DNA of 64,000 bases. Origin: Thermobifida alba (GTDB lineage: Bacteria > Actinomycetota > Actinomycetes > Streptosporangiales > Streptosporangiaceae). Location of the stretch: NCBI RefSeq assembly GCF_023208015.1, contig NZ_CP051627.1:4384422-4448421 (forward strand), in the 5' to 3' direction. Below the pieces are notes generated by a model. The model ran no database searches and was not told where the DNA came from. It saw nothing but the letters and a program-made list of their open reading frames with translations. Numbering within the stretch: the stretch's first letter is position 1; every line of letters begins with the position of its first letter. Shown in pieces: positions 44,605-53,324 of the stretch. The translations under genes were made by a program, and so were the position numbers.

Positions 44605-44791
44605 CTTCTTCCAGCACGTGACGAACGGACAGTGAGGTTACGGACACACACCCTATCCGTGTGACAGAAGAAAAGAGACGGGCCGTTGGGTACCGATTTG
44701 CGGACGTTTCGCCGCGGAGAAGCGGAATCCGCGGCGACCTACGGGCGGGTAACCGGATGAAGCGTGACCGACTTGGCCCTAGGCTTGAACC

Positions 44792-46609
44792 ATGTCGTCG
44801 AAACGCCACATTCTGACTGCGGTGGCCTGGCCCTACGCCAACGGCCCCCGCCACATCGGACATGTTTCCGGGTTCGGAGTCCCCTCCGACGTCTTCGCGC
44901 GCTTCCAGCGAATGTCCGGCAACAACGTGCTGATGGTCAGTGGCACCGACGAACACGGAACGCCGATCCAGGTGCTGGCCGACCAGGAGGGCGTGAGCGC
45001 CCGGGAGCTGGCGGACCGCTACAACCGGATCATCGCCGAGGACCTCGTCGCGCTCGGCCTGTCCTACGACCTGTTCACCCGGACCACCACCGCCAACCAC
45101 TACGCGGTGGTGCAGGAGCTGTTCACCGGCCTGCACCGCAACGGCTACATCTTCAGCAAGACCACCAAGGGCGCGATCTCGCCGTCCACGGGCCGCACCC
45201 TGCCCGACCGCTACGTCGAGGGCACCTGCCCCATCTGCGGCTACGACGGCGCGCGCGGCGACCAGTGCGACAACTGCGGCAACCAGCTCGACCCGATCGA
45301 CCTGATCAACCCGAGGTCGAAGATCAACGGCGAGACCCCGGAGTTCGTCGACACCGAGCACTTCATGCTCGACCTGCCCGCGTTCGCCGAACTCCTCGGC
45401 GAGTGGCTCAAGGGCAAGGAGGGCCAGTGGCGGCCCAACGTGCTGAAGTTCTCGCTGAACCTGCTCGACGACCTCCAGCCCCGGGCGATCACCCGCGACC
45501 TCGACTGGGGTGTGCCGATCCCCCTGGAGGGGTGGCGCGACCAGCCCAACAAGCGCCTCTACGTCTGGTTCGACGCGGTCATCGGCTACCTGTCGGCCTC
45601 CATCGAGTGGGCCAAGCGCAGCGGCGACCCCGAGGCGTGGCGGAAGTGGTGGCAGAACGGCGAGGCCGAGGCCTTCTACTTCATGGGCAAGGACAACATC
45701 GTCTTCCACTCCGAGATCTGGCCCGCCATGCTGCTCGGCTACAGCGGCCGGGGCGCCAGGGGAGGCGAACCGGGAGCGCTGGGCGCGCTGAACCTGCCCA
45801 CCGAGGTGGTCTCCAGCGAGTTCCTGACGATGGAGGGCCGCAAGTTCTCCTCGTCCCGCCGCGTCGTCATCTACGTGCGCGACTTCCTGGAGCGCTACGA
45901 CGCCGACGCGCTGCGCTACTACATCATCGCGGCCGGGCCCGAGACCCAGGACACCGACTTCACCTGGGCCGAGTTCGTCCGCCGCAACAACGACGAACTC
46001 GTGGCGGCCTGGGGCAACCTGGTCAACCGGTCCATCTCGATGGCGGCCAAGAACATCGGCCACATCCCCGAGGCGGGCGAACTCACCGACGTCGACCGCG
46101 CGGTGCTGGACGCGTCGCGGGCCGCGTTCGCGACCGTGGGGGAGCGGCTGAACCGGTCGCAGTTCAAGGCGGCGCTCCAGGAGGCCATGCGCGCCGTCGC
46201 CGAGGCCAACAAGTACATCTCCGACCAGGCGCCCTGGAAGCTGAAGAAGACCGACCCGGAGCGCATGGCGACCGTCCTGCACGTCGCCCTGCAACTGGTG
46301 GACGACGCCAAGACGCTGCTCACCCCGTTCCTGCCCGCCTCGTCGAACAAGGTGTACGAGATGCTCGGCGGCCAGGGCACGTGGACGGGGATGCCGCGCC
46401 TGGAGGAGGCCACCGACTCCATCGGCGGTGAGGACGGCGTGTCCGCCTACCCGGTGATCACCGGCGACTACGCGGACAACGAGGCGCGCTGGGAGTCGGT
46501 GCCGATCGTGCCCGGCACCCCGCTGGAGCCGCCGACACCGCTGTTCCGCAAGCTCGACCAGTCCGTGGTCGACGAGGAGCTGGCCCGCCTGGAGGAGGCG
46601 GCCGGGTAG
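44792..46609 (+). CDS. metG: Methionyl-tRNA synthetase
   Basis: The 605-residue protein has the HIGH motif at 21-24 (NGPRHIGH), the zinc knuckle CPICG...CDNCG near 148-165 and the catalytic loop KFSSSR in place of KMSKS, which is typical of the actinobacterial class. [15 protein letters not shown] and [11 protein letters not shown] belong to class Ia enzymes. It charges initiator and elongator tRNA-Met. It is divergent from the secDF side and followed by a strong hairpin. The accessory ATPase/HNH block starts just after. Confidence 0.97.
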   Translation: MSSKRHILTAVAWPYANGPRHIGHVSGFGVPSDVFARFQRMSGNNVLMVSGTDEHGTPIQVLADQEGVSARELADRYNRIIAEDLVALGLSYDLFTRTTTANHYAVVQELFTGLHRNGYIFSKTTKGAISPSTGRTLPDRYVEGTCPICGYDGARGDQCDNCGNQLDPIDLINPRSKINGETPEFVDTEHFMLDLPAFAELLGEWLKGKEGQWRPNVLKFSLNLLDDLQPRAITRDLDWGVPIPLEGWRDQPNKRLYVWFDAVIGYLSASIEWAKRSGDPEAWRKWWQNGEAEAFYFMGKDNIVFHSEIWPAMLLGYSGRGARGGEPGALGALNLPTEVVSSEFLTMEGRKFSSSRRVVIYVRDFLERYDADALRYYIIAAGPETQDTDFTWAEFVRRNNDELVAAWGNLVNRSISMAAKNIGHIPEAGELTDVDRAVLDASRAAFATVGERLNRSQFKAALQEAMRAVAEANKYISDQAPWKLKKTDPERMATVLHVALQLVDDAKTLLTPFLPASSNKVYEMLGGQGTWTGMPRLEEATDSIGGEDGVSAYPVITGDYADNEARWESVPIVPGTPLEPPTPLFRKLDQSVVDEELARLEEAAG

Positions 46610-46625
46610 CGGCCCGGACGCAGAG

Positions 46626-46668
46626 CAGTACCGGGGGCGGTCCCACCGCGGGGCCGCCCCCGGTACTG
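46626..46668 (+). terminator. Terminator after metG
   Basis: CAGTACCGGGGGCGG and CCGCCCCCGGTACTG form a perfect 15-bp stem around 13 bases, 17 bases after the stop. It precedes the accessory block. Confidence 0.82.
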
Positions 46669-46680
46669 TCCGGGAAGCGG

Positions 46681-46748
46681 GGACCATGGCCCCAGGGCCA
46701 TGGAGGGCGTCCGTTGTGGCCCCGGGGACAAGGAGGCGCGGCCCCGGG
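46681..46748. repeat. Tail repeat, copy 1
   Basis: This segment matches 48792-48870 with few differences (shared core GGAGGGCGTCCGTTG and GGCCCCGGGGACA). It sits at the 3' end of the HNH gene. Copy 2 has an extra 12 bases including an in-frame TGA. It shows that both ATPase modules come from one duplication. Confidence 0.8.
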
Positions 46749-47233
46749 TGAGGACGGTGCGGTTGAGTCCGAAGACCTTGATGGTTGCCTCGCCCCGTTC
46801 AGACAGCGCCTCGTACTCCCCGATGCTCAGCAGCAGCCTCAAGTGTTCGTAGGGGCCTTCGGCGGTTGGATCGACCAGCAGCGGGGTCCCGTCGGCAGCA
46901 CGGGGGAAGAGATCACGCTTCTGGTGGCTGTTGCAGTGGGAACAGGCGAGGAAATGGTTGTACCAGTCGAAGGTGCGCAGTGGAGCTTGAGCGATCGGCT
47001 CGAAGTGGTCGATGGCATCACCCTGGTTGTCGCCGCAGTACATGCACCGCTTGATACCGGTCGGTGGCCATCGTGGCGAGCAGTTCTCGCACCGACCGGC
47101 GGACGTTATCCGCCCTCTTCCAATCGCTTCGCGCCTCCCCGGGGCCAGCTTTAGAGGCACGGAGTTCTTCAGTTTTCCTGGCCAACTGGTGACGTAACGG
47201 TTCGGGCAGCTTCGCCCGGCGAATACGAATCAC
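46732..47233 (-). pseudogene. Frameshifted HNH endonuclease (PtuB-like partner)
   Basis: From GTG 47233 the frame reads MIRIRRAKLPEPLRHQLARK to about position 47063. There it loses frame, and the rest (TGIKRCMYCGDNQ, IDHFEPIAQ, HFLACSHCNSHQKRDLFP) is in the +1 frame. The HNH/zinc features CMYC, DHF, CSHCNSHQK and the tail LLVDPTAEGPYEHL are those of HNH nucleases paired with SMC-like ATPases. One inserted base or two lost bases would explain the break. The native stop also seems lost: the frame runs on to 46468, antisense to the end of metG. The start follows the ATPase stop by one base. Probably inactive unless the shift is an assembly error. Confidence 0.75.
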
Positions 47234-47234
47234 G

Positions 47235-48567
47235 TCAAGCCCGGTTGATCCGTCCCGCAACCTCGTCCACCCGTGCGGTGAACGAACTGGTCAGAGTCCT
47301 TTGCAGGTCCTCGTATTCACTCACCTCTTCGGGAGTGGCCGTTCCGCGCAGTACGGCAGACTCCAGACGTACCAGTCGCCGACGTTTCTCCTCGGCACGT
47401 TCCGAGTAGGGCGAGTCGATTCCGAACAGCTCGGTAAGCAGTGCATCGTCACCGCTGCCGTACACCACCCGCTCGTACAGCTCCTCGGAGACCACACGGG
47501 GAGCCTCGTCCTCGTCCACGCCGGGCAACCTGATCAAGCCTCCCGGATCGGCGCTTTGGCAGATGTAGGGGCTGTGCGAGGTCACAATGAACTGGATGCG
47601 GGGGAAGTGCCGCTTCAGCCAGTCACCGATCACCTTCTGCCAGCTCACGTGCAGGTGAGCGTCGATCTCGTCGATCAGTACCACTCCGGGACAGACCACG
47701 GTCGGAACGGAGTCCCGCTCGCCGAGAGCCTCAGTGCCGAAAGCGTCGAAGGCGTGGCGAACCAGATCCAGTACCAGGGCGGTGACAGTGCGGTAGCCGT
47801 CGCTCATCTCCCGCAACGGGATCTCTCCGCCGTCACGGACCACCCACAGACCTTCGCTGTCCACCCGCAGCACCCGGAACCCGTCGGGCAGCAGGCCGTC
47901 GTTGAGCAGGGAGAGCACGAACTCCAGGAGCTCTGCAGCGCCCTCCCGCTCCTCCAGACGCCTCAGATGCAGGCTGATCAGCCACTGGATACTTTCCGTC
48001 AGGGATGCGTCCTCGTTGAAGAGAGTGGCGAGCCGGGAAACCGGCCCCGTGGCGAGCATCAACCGCTGGGCCTCCGACGACCCTCGGCCCAACCGTCGGA
48101 AAGGCCCGTATCCTGCGACGAACCAGCCCTGAGGATTGTCCGACCAGGGGCCGCGGTGAAGGGGGCGGTCTGCTGGAACGTCGACGACGAGCGTTGACCG
48201 GGGGACGTTCCCGGGACGGTCGTCGCCGAGGTCCTCCCAGGTCAACACGGCATTGAACGGGTTCTGGAGGCCGTGGTCACCGCTCGGGTGGTCCCATTCC
48301 GGGTCGGGGTGGACCAGCGCGTTGACCTGCCCCTGCGGCCTGCCGGAGGAGAGCCATCCCTGGAAGTCGGGGAGCAGGCTGCGCCCGGACAGGTGACCGA
48401 CCAGTGCCAGTGCCAGTGCCCGCAGCAGCGTGGTCTTCCCGGAGCCGTTGCGTCCGGCGAGCACGGTCCATCCTGCGTGCTCACCACCGGGTCGGGTGAC
48501 GCAGGTCGACGCTGCGCGCGCCGTGAAATCCGCGGATGTCAGAGATCTCCAACTTCGCGACGTACAA
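47235..48567 (-). pseudogene. Frameshifted SMC/RecF-like ATPase (PtuA-like), copy 1
   Basis: TTG at 48567 (after GGAGCG) starts YVAKLEISDIRGFHGARSVD and hits a TGA at 48481. The remaining ATPase is in another frame from ~48500. In order it has GWTVLAGRNGSGKTTLLRAL (Walker A), the signature-like LREMSDGYR, VVLIDEIDAHLH (Walker B) and FIVTSHSP (His switch). A 2-base loss near 48501 relative to the paralogue at 48851-49924 explains the break. The C-terminal ~80 helical residues are intact and missing in the paralogue. PtuA-type ATPases of Septu pair with an HNH nuclease in phage defence; the assignment is by layout and motifs. Confidence 0.75.
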
Positions 48568-48791
48568 GGAACGCTCCGAGCGTGGGCGGACAGAAGAACG
48601 TGGGCAAGCCCGAGATCCTTACCGGGTCGTCCTGGTGCAGGCCCGCCTCGGCAGGGGGCAGGTGCGTGGTGGAGCAGTCCGGAGAAGGCTGTGCCCCGGG
48701 GAGCGTGCGAGCAGAGGCCACACCGGGGCTGGCGAGGCACACTCTACTGCAGCCCGCAGCAGCCTCCGGGGAGGCGGGAACCCGAGGACAG

Positions 48792-48870
48792 GGACCATGC
48801 CCCCAGGGTCATGGAGGGCGTCCGTTGCGGCCCCGGGGACAGGGCCGCGGTCAGGAGGCGAGGCCCCGGG
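48792..48870. repeat. Tail repeat, copy 2
   Basis: It corresponds to 46681-46748, including GGAGGGCGTCCGTTG. It overlaps the end of ATPase copy 2 and supplies its last residues (EPRGLAS), which match the end of the HNH gene (TRGRAS). The intervening HNH gene is absent here. Confidence 0.8.
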
Positions 48871-49924
48871 GTTCGAAGACCACCCGGGGCGGCTCCTCCC
48901 GGTCCACGCCGGACAGGCGGACCAGCCCGCCGGGGTCGGCGCTCCGGCAGACGTGCGGGCTGTGCGTGGTCACGACGAACTGGATCCGCGGAAAGTGGCG
49001 CGTCAGCCAGTCGCCGATGGTCTGCTGCCAGCCCGCGTGCAGGTGCGCCTCCACCTCGTCGATGAGCACCACGCCGGGGCAGAGCACGGCCGGGGCGCCG
49101 GCGTGCTCGCCGAGCGCCGCGCGGCCGAACACCTCGAAGGCGTGCCGTACCAGGTCCACCACCAGCGCCACGACCACGCGGTGGCCGTCGCCCAACTCCC
49201 CGAGCAGGAACTCCTCACCGCCGTGGGCCACCCACAGGCCGTCGCCGTCCAGCCGCGCCACCCGGAGGCCGCCGGGCAGCAGACCGTCGTCGAGCAGCGA
49301 CAGCACGAACCCCGGCAGGTCGGCGGAGCCCTCCCGCCACCCCAGGTGGACGCCGGTCAGCCACCGCAGCCCCTCGGCGAGGGACGCGTCCTCACCGAAC
49401 AGGTTGGCGAGCCGGGACACCGCGCCCGGCACGGGCACCGGCCGCGACCAGTTCCCGCCCAGCCGCCGGAACGGCCCGTAGCCGACCACGAACCAGCCCC
49501 GAGGCTCCTCCGTCCACGGCCCGTTCTCCAGCAGGACCGTACGGTCCGGTTCGATGAGGAACTGCGGCCGGACCCCGCCGAAGTCGCTCCAGTGCAGTTC
49601 GGCCTCGAACGGCTCCCGCAGCACGTCGCGCCCCCGGGGCACACGGTCCCACTCCGGGTCCGGGTGGATCAGCGCGCGCACCCGGCCGTCCGTCTCCCCC
49701 CGCGACAGCCAGCCCCGGAAGTCTGTCACCAGACTGCGGCTCACCGACGGGCCCACCAGTGCCAACGCCAAGGCGCGCAGCAGTGTGCTCTTCCCCGCAC
49801 CGTTGGGCCCGGCCAGCACCGTCCAGCCCGCGTGGGCGCCGTCGGGGCGGGTGAACCCCAGGTCGACCGCGCGCGCACCGCGGAACCCGCGGATTCCGGA
49901 GACCGCCAACTCTGCGACGTACAA
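48851..49924 (-). CDS. SMC/RecF-like ATPase copy 2, truncated, nuclease lost
   Basis: The 357-residue protein starts at TTG 49924 (GGAG at 6 bases). It has Walker A GPNGAGKS at 39-46, a weakened signature LGELGDGHR (copy 1 has MSDGYR), Walker B VVLIDEVEAHLH and the switch FVVTTHSP. It resembles copy 1 over its whole length, then ends in a short tail taken from the HNH gene end. It lacks the last ~80 residues of copy 1 and any nuclease partner. The reading frame is intact, so the ATPase may be expressed, but a nuclease-dependent function is unlikely. Upstream codons in this frame run through tatD antisense and are not coding. Confidence 0.8.
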   Translation of the reverse strand: MYVAELAVSGIRGFRGARAVDLGFTRPDGAHAGWTVLAGPNGAGKSTLLRALALALVGPSVSRSLVTDFRGWLSRGETDGRVRALIHPDPEWDRVPRGRDVLREPFEAELHWSDFGGVRPQFLIEPDRTVLLENGPWTEEPRGWFVVGYGPFRRLGGNWSRPVPVPGAVSRLANLFGEDASLAEGLRWLTGVHLGWREGSADLPGFVLSLLDDGLLPGGLRVARLDGDGLWVAHGGEEFLLGELGDGHRVVVALVVDLVRHAFEVFGRAALGEHAGAPAVLCPGVVLIDEVEAHLHAGWQQTIGDWLTRHFPRIQFVVTTHSPHVCRSADPGGLVRLSGVDREEPPRVVFEPRGLAS

Positions 49925-50044
49925 GAAACGCTCCGAGCACGGAGGGGGAGAAACCGTTACCCCGCCAGGATAGGCGCGCCCCGGAGGGCTCTCCGCGCCC
50001 CGCCGCGGAACCGGGAAGCCGCAGCCTCCATAGACTTGCCTTCC

Positions 50045-50956
50045 GTGAGTAAGAGCAAGCGCCAGCGAGAGAACCGGGACCGGGCCCGCACCGAGCCGCC
50101 GCCGCTGCCCGAGCCGCTGCGGGTGGCGGTGCCCGACTGCCACACCCACATGGACATGCAGGGCGGCGACGTCGCGGCGATCGTGGCCAAAGCCGCCTCG
50201 GTCGGGGTGACCCCGCTCATCCAGGTCGGCTGCGACCTGCCCGGATCGCGCTGGGCGGTGCAGGCGGCCACCGAGCACGACACGGTGTGGGCGGCCGTGG
50301 CGCTGCACCCCAACGAGGCCCCGCGCATCGTGCACGGCGTCACCCCAGAGGAGGCCACCGAGTGGGATCCGGTGCGCCCCGCCGGAGGCGAGGCCGCCCT
50401 GGACGAGGCGCTCGCCGAGATCGACGCGCTCGCCGCCCACGAGCGGGTGCGCGCCGTCGGCGAGACCGGACTCGACCACTACCGCACCGGAGTGGAGGGG
50501 CGGGCCGCCCAGGAGCGGTCGTTCCGCGCGCACATCGCCATCGCCAAGCGGCACGGCAAGGCGCTGATGATCCACGACCGCGACGCCCACGACGACGTGC
50601 TGCGGGTCCTGGAGGAGGAGGGCGCCCCCGAGCGGGTGGTGTTCCACTGCTTCTCCGGGGACGCCGAGATGGCGAAGGTCTGCGCGGACCGCGGCTACTA
50701 CATGAGCTTCGCGGGCAACGTCACCTTCGGCACCGCCCAGCAGCTGCGGGACGCCGCCTCCGTCGTCCCGCCGGAACTGCTGCTGGTGGAGACCGACGCG
50801 CCGTTCCTCACCCCCAGGCCGCACCGGGGCCGCCCCAACGCCCCCTACCTCGTCCCGCACACCCTGCGTGCGCTGGCCGAGGTCAGGGGGACGGCCGAGG
50901 ACGAGCTGGCCGAAGCCGTGGCCGCCAACGCCCGCCGCGCCTTCGACCTGCCCTGA
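50045..50956 (+). CDS. tatD: TatD-family metal-dependent deoxyribonuclease
   Basis: The 303-residue protein has the metal motif DCHTHMDM, then GETGLDHYR, MIHDRDAHDD, FHCFSGD and VETDAPFLTP, all metal-binding or catalytic. TatD nucleases act in DNA repair and turnover. GTG at 50045 has no ribosome site; TAGACT 10 bases upstream suggests a leaderless mRNA. In many actinobacteria metG, tatD, rpfB and ksgA are neighbours; here rpfB is absent and other genes are inserted. Confidence 0.95.
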   Translation: MSKSKRQRENRDRARTEPPPLPEPLRVAVPDCHTHMDMQGGDVAAIVAKAASVGVTPLIQVGCDLPGSRWAVQAATEHDTVWAAVALHPNEAPRIVHGVTPEEATEWDPVRPAGGEAALDEALAEIDALAAHERVRAVGETGLDHYRTGVEGRAAQERSFRAHIAIAKRHGKALMIHDRDAHDDVLRVLEEEGAPERVVFHCFSGDAEMAKVCADRGYYMSFAGNVTFGTAQQLRDAASVVPPELLLVETDAPFLTPRPHRGRPNAPYLVPHTLRALAEVRGTAEDELAEAVAANARRAFDLP

Positions 50957-50978
50957 CCCGCGGCGCCGGGAGCGGGGC

Positions 50979-52076
50979 CTACGGTTGTACGCCCCACTCC
51001 TTCAGGGTCTCCGCCAGGTCGGGGGCGGGCGTGCCGGGAACGCGGGTGTTGCGGCCCGGGGTGCGGCTGAACCGCGGCGCGGGCCCCGGGTAGACGACGT
51101 CGCCGTCGCGCACCACCGAGCCCCGCGCCCGGACGTGCGGGTGGTCGGCGGCCTCGGCCATGCTCAGCACGGGGGTCACGCACGCGTCGGTGTCGGCGAA
51201 GACCTCCGCCCACTCGTCGCGGGTCCGCGTGCGCAGCACGGCGGCGAACCGCTCCCGCAGCACCGGCCAGCCCGACGGGTCCCACTGCTCGGGCAGTTCG
51301 GCCGCGTCCAGCCCGGTCCGCTCCACGAACACCGCGTAGAACTGCGGCTCCAGGCAGGCCACCGCCAGGTGGCAGCCGTCGGCGCACTCGTAGACGTCGT
51401 AGAACGGCGCACCGGTGTCCAGGTAGTTGGCGCCCCGCTCGTCGTTCCACAGCCCCTGGGCGCGGTCCTCGTACATCATCGACATCAGCACGGCGCTGCC
51501 GTCCACCATGGCCGCGTCCACCACCTGCCCCCGTCCCGAACGGGTGCGTTCCAGCAGGGCGGCGAGGATGCCGGTGACCACGAACATGGTGCCGCCGCCG
51601 AAGTCGCCGACCAGGTTGACCGGCGGCACGGGCGCCTGCCCGCGGCGGCCCACACTGTACAGCGCCCCGGTCAGCGAGATGTAGTTCATGTCGTGCCCGG
51701 CCCGCCGTGCCAGCGGCCCGTCCTGTCCCCAGCCGGTCATCCGCGCGTACACCAGCCCCGGGTTGGCCGCCAGGCACTCCTCGGGGCCCAGGCCGAGCCG
51801 TTCCATCACCCCGGGCCGGAACCCCTCCAGCAGGACGTCCGCGGCGGCGACCACGGCGCGCACCCGGGTGAGGCCCTCCTCCGACTTCAGGTCGGCCTCC
51901 AGTACCGGACGCCCCGCGCTCATCTGCGGCCGCTGGGCTCCCGGAGCGAGTGTGGGAGAGCCGGGCCGGTCCACCCGGACCACGCTGGCCCCCAGGTCGG
52001 ACAGGAGCATGGCGGCCATCGGCCCCGGCCCGATCCCGGCGAACTCCACGACGCGGATCCCGTCGAGCGGTCCCAT
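50979..52076 (-). CDS. CaiB/BaiF-family CoA transferase (alpha-methylacyl-CoA racemase-like)
   Basis: The 365-residue protein starts GPLDGIRVVEFAGIGPGPMA and has VVRVDRPG, KSEEGLTRVR, GHDMNYISLTGAL (His) and VNLVGDFGGGTMF (Asp), a pair seen in alpha-methylacyl-CoA racemases, which use His and Asp for proton transfer. It likely racemises branched 2-methylacyl-CoAs during lipid breakdown. It is convergent with tatD and divergent from the trypsin-EAD gene. Confidence 0.9.
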   Translation of the reverse strand: MGPLDGIRVVEFAGIGPGPMAAMLLSDLGASVVRVDRPGSPTLAPGAQRPQMSAGRPVLEADLKSEEGLTRVRAVVAAADVLLEGFRPGVMERLGLGPEECLAANPGLVYARMTGWGQDGPLARRAGHDMNYISLTGALYSVGRRGQAPVPPVNLVGDFGGGTMFVVTGILAALLERTRSGRGQVVDAAMVDGSAVLMSMMYEDRAQGLWNDERGANYLDTGAPFYDVYECADGCHLAVACLEPQFYAVFVERTGLDAAELPEQWDPSGWPVLRERFAAVLRTRTRDEWAEVFADTDACVTPVLSMAEAADHPHVRARGSVVRDGDVVYPGPAPRFSRTPGRNTRVPGTPAPDLAETLKEWGVQP

Positions 52077-52367
52077 TCAGCAGCCTCCGAGGTGTGACGA
52101 CGGAACGGATGAGGACACGGTCTCATTCTGCTCCGCCGGGGGAGTGCGCGGGGTGTCCCCGGGGCGGCGGGCACGGCCCGGAAAGGGGCGGGGACACGGG
52201 CTTTCCGAGACGGGGTGAGAGGAACGCCCGTCCGGGAACAACAACGGTGGGTAGCATTGCCGGAGAAGGCGGAATTCCTCCGGGAATGGAACTGTTTCCG
52301 GGAAGCGCGAGTCCTACGGTCAATTTCTTCGGTAAATCCGCGACGACGCAGAAAGAGACCAGTTGCC

Positions 52368-53324
52368 GTGTCCGATCCCCCCGCAGCACCGTTCCCGTCC
52401 GACTGGCAGTTGCGCGTCCGGAGCTCCGACGGCGGCACGGCGGGCGCCGGAGTCCTCGTCTCCCCGCGTCACGTGCTCACCTGCGCCCATGTGGTCTGCG
52501 CCGCCCTGGGGGTCCCCTGGGAGGAGGCGACCACGCCGCGCCCGGGGGAACCGGTCACGGTGGACGCGCCCCGCGGCGGCGGTTCCTGGCAGGCCGACGC
52601 GACCGTTCTCGACGACGGCTGGTTCGCCGACCGCTCCCCGTGGGACGCGGCCGTCCTCCTGCTCGATGGTCCCGCCCCGGCCACCCCGCCCCGGATCCGG
52701 CGCTGCGGCGACGTGGACCGGCCGGGCCGGGCGGTGAGCATGGTGGGCTTCGCCCACGACGAGCTGCCGGCCGGGACCTGGTCGCACGGGATCCTGGTCG
52801 GGCGGGGCGGACGCCACCACGAGCACGTCCAGTTCGACGTCCGGTCCCCGACGACGACCCGGATCGCTCCCGGCTTCAGCGGCAGCGGGGTCCGGGAGAA
52901 CCGCAGCGGGGCGCTGATCGGCATCGTCTGCGACGCCGACCACGACGACAGGGGCTTCGGGGTGAGCGGCTGGATGATCCCGGTCGAGGCCGTCCCCAAC
53001 GTGTGGCGGGGAAGGATCGAGAGCGCCTCGCCGCCGCCCCGGGACAGTCCCCGCGCACTGCACGACCTGGCCGTCGCGTTGAGCGAGGTGCCCACGGTCG
53101 CCGATCCGGACGCCCGGAAGGAGTTCTGCGCCCTGCTCGACTCCCGCGTCCGGCGCCGCCTCCGCACCGACCTGCCGCCCCTGCTCTTCGCGTCCCGGCT
53201 CGTCGGGCAGGCGCGGGACCACGGACTCCTGGCGGAGGTGTTCACCGTGCTCGACATGGTCGAGGAGGGGAGCGCGCCGATGCGGAGGGCGTGGGAGGCC
53301 GCGGAAGCGCTGGGTGACTGGTGA
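52368..53324 (+). CDS. Trypsin-like protease with effector-associated domain (EAD)
   Basis: The 318-residue protein has the triad His41 (LTCAHVV), Asp93 (PWDAAVLLL) and Ser171 (APGFSGSGV). The C-terminal ~230-318 is an all-helical EAD-like module, which in conflict systems links effectors to their activators. There is no signal peptide, so it acts in the cytoplasm. In comparative genomics, trypsin-EAD genes often head VMAP-type operons as proteolytic effectors or regulators. GTG at 52368 has a modest ribosome site, AAAGAGA. The stop overlaps the next start (GTGA). Confidence 0.82.
   Translation: MSDPPAAPFPSDWQLRVRSSDGGTAGAGVLVSPRHVLTCAHVVCAALGVPWEEATTPRPGEPVTVDAPRGGGSWQADATVLDDGWFADRSPWDAAVLLLDGPAPATPPRIRRCGDVDRPGRAVSMVGFAHDELPAGTWSHGILVGRGGRHHEHVQFDVRSPTTTRIAPGFSGSGVRENRSGALIGIVCDADHDDRGFGVSGWMIPVEAVPNVWRGRIESASPPPRDSPRALHDLAVALSEVPTVADPDARKEFCALLDSRVRRRLRTDLPPLLFASRLVGQARDHGLLAEVFTVLDMVEEGSAPMRRAWEAAEALGDW

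Noticed and set aside
49925-50860. Extended N-terminus for ATPase copy 2
   Set aside because: It would be antisense to tatD; TTG at 49924 has a proper ribosome site and matches where family similarity begins.
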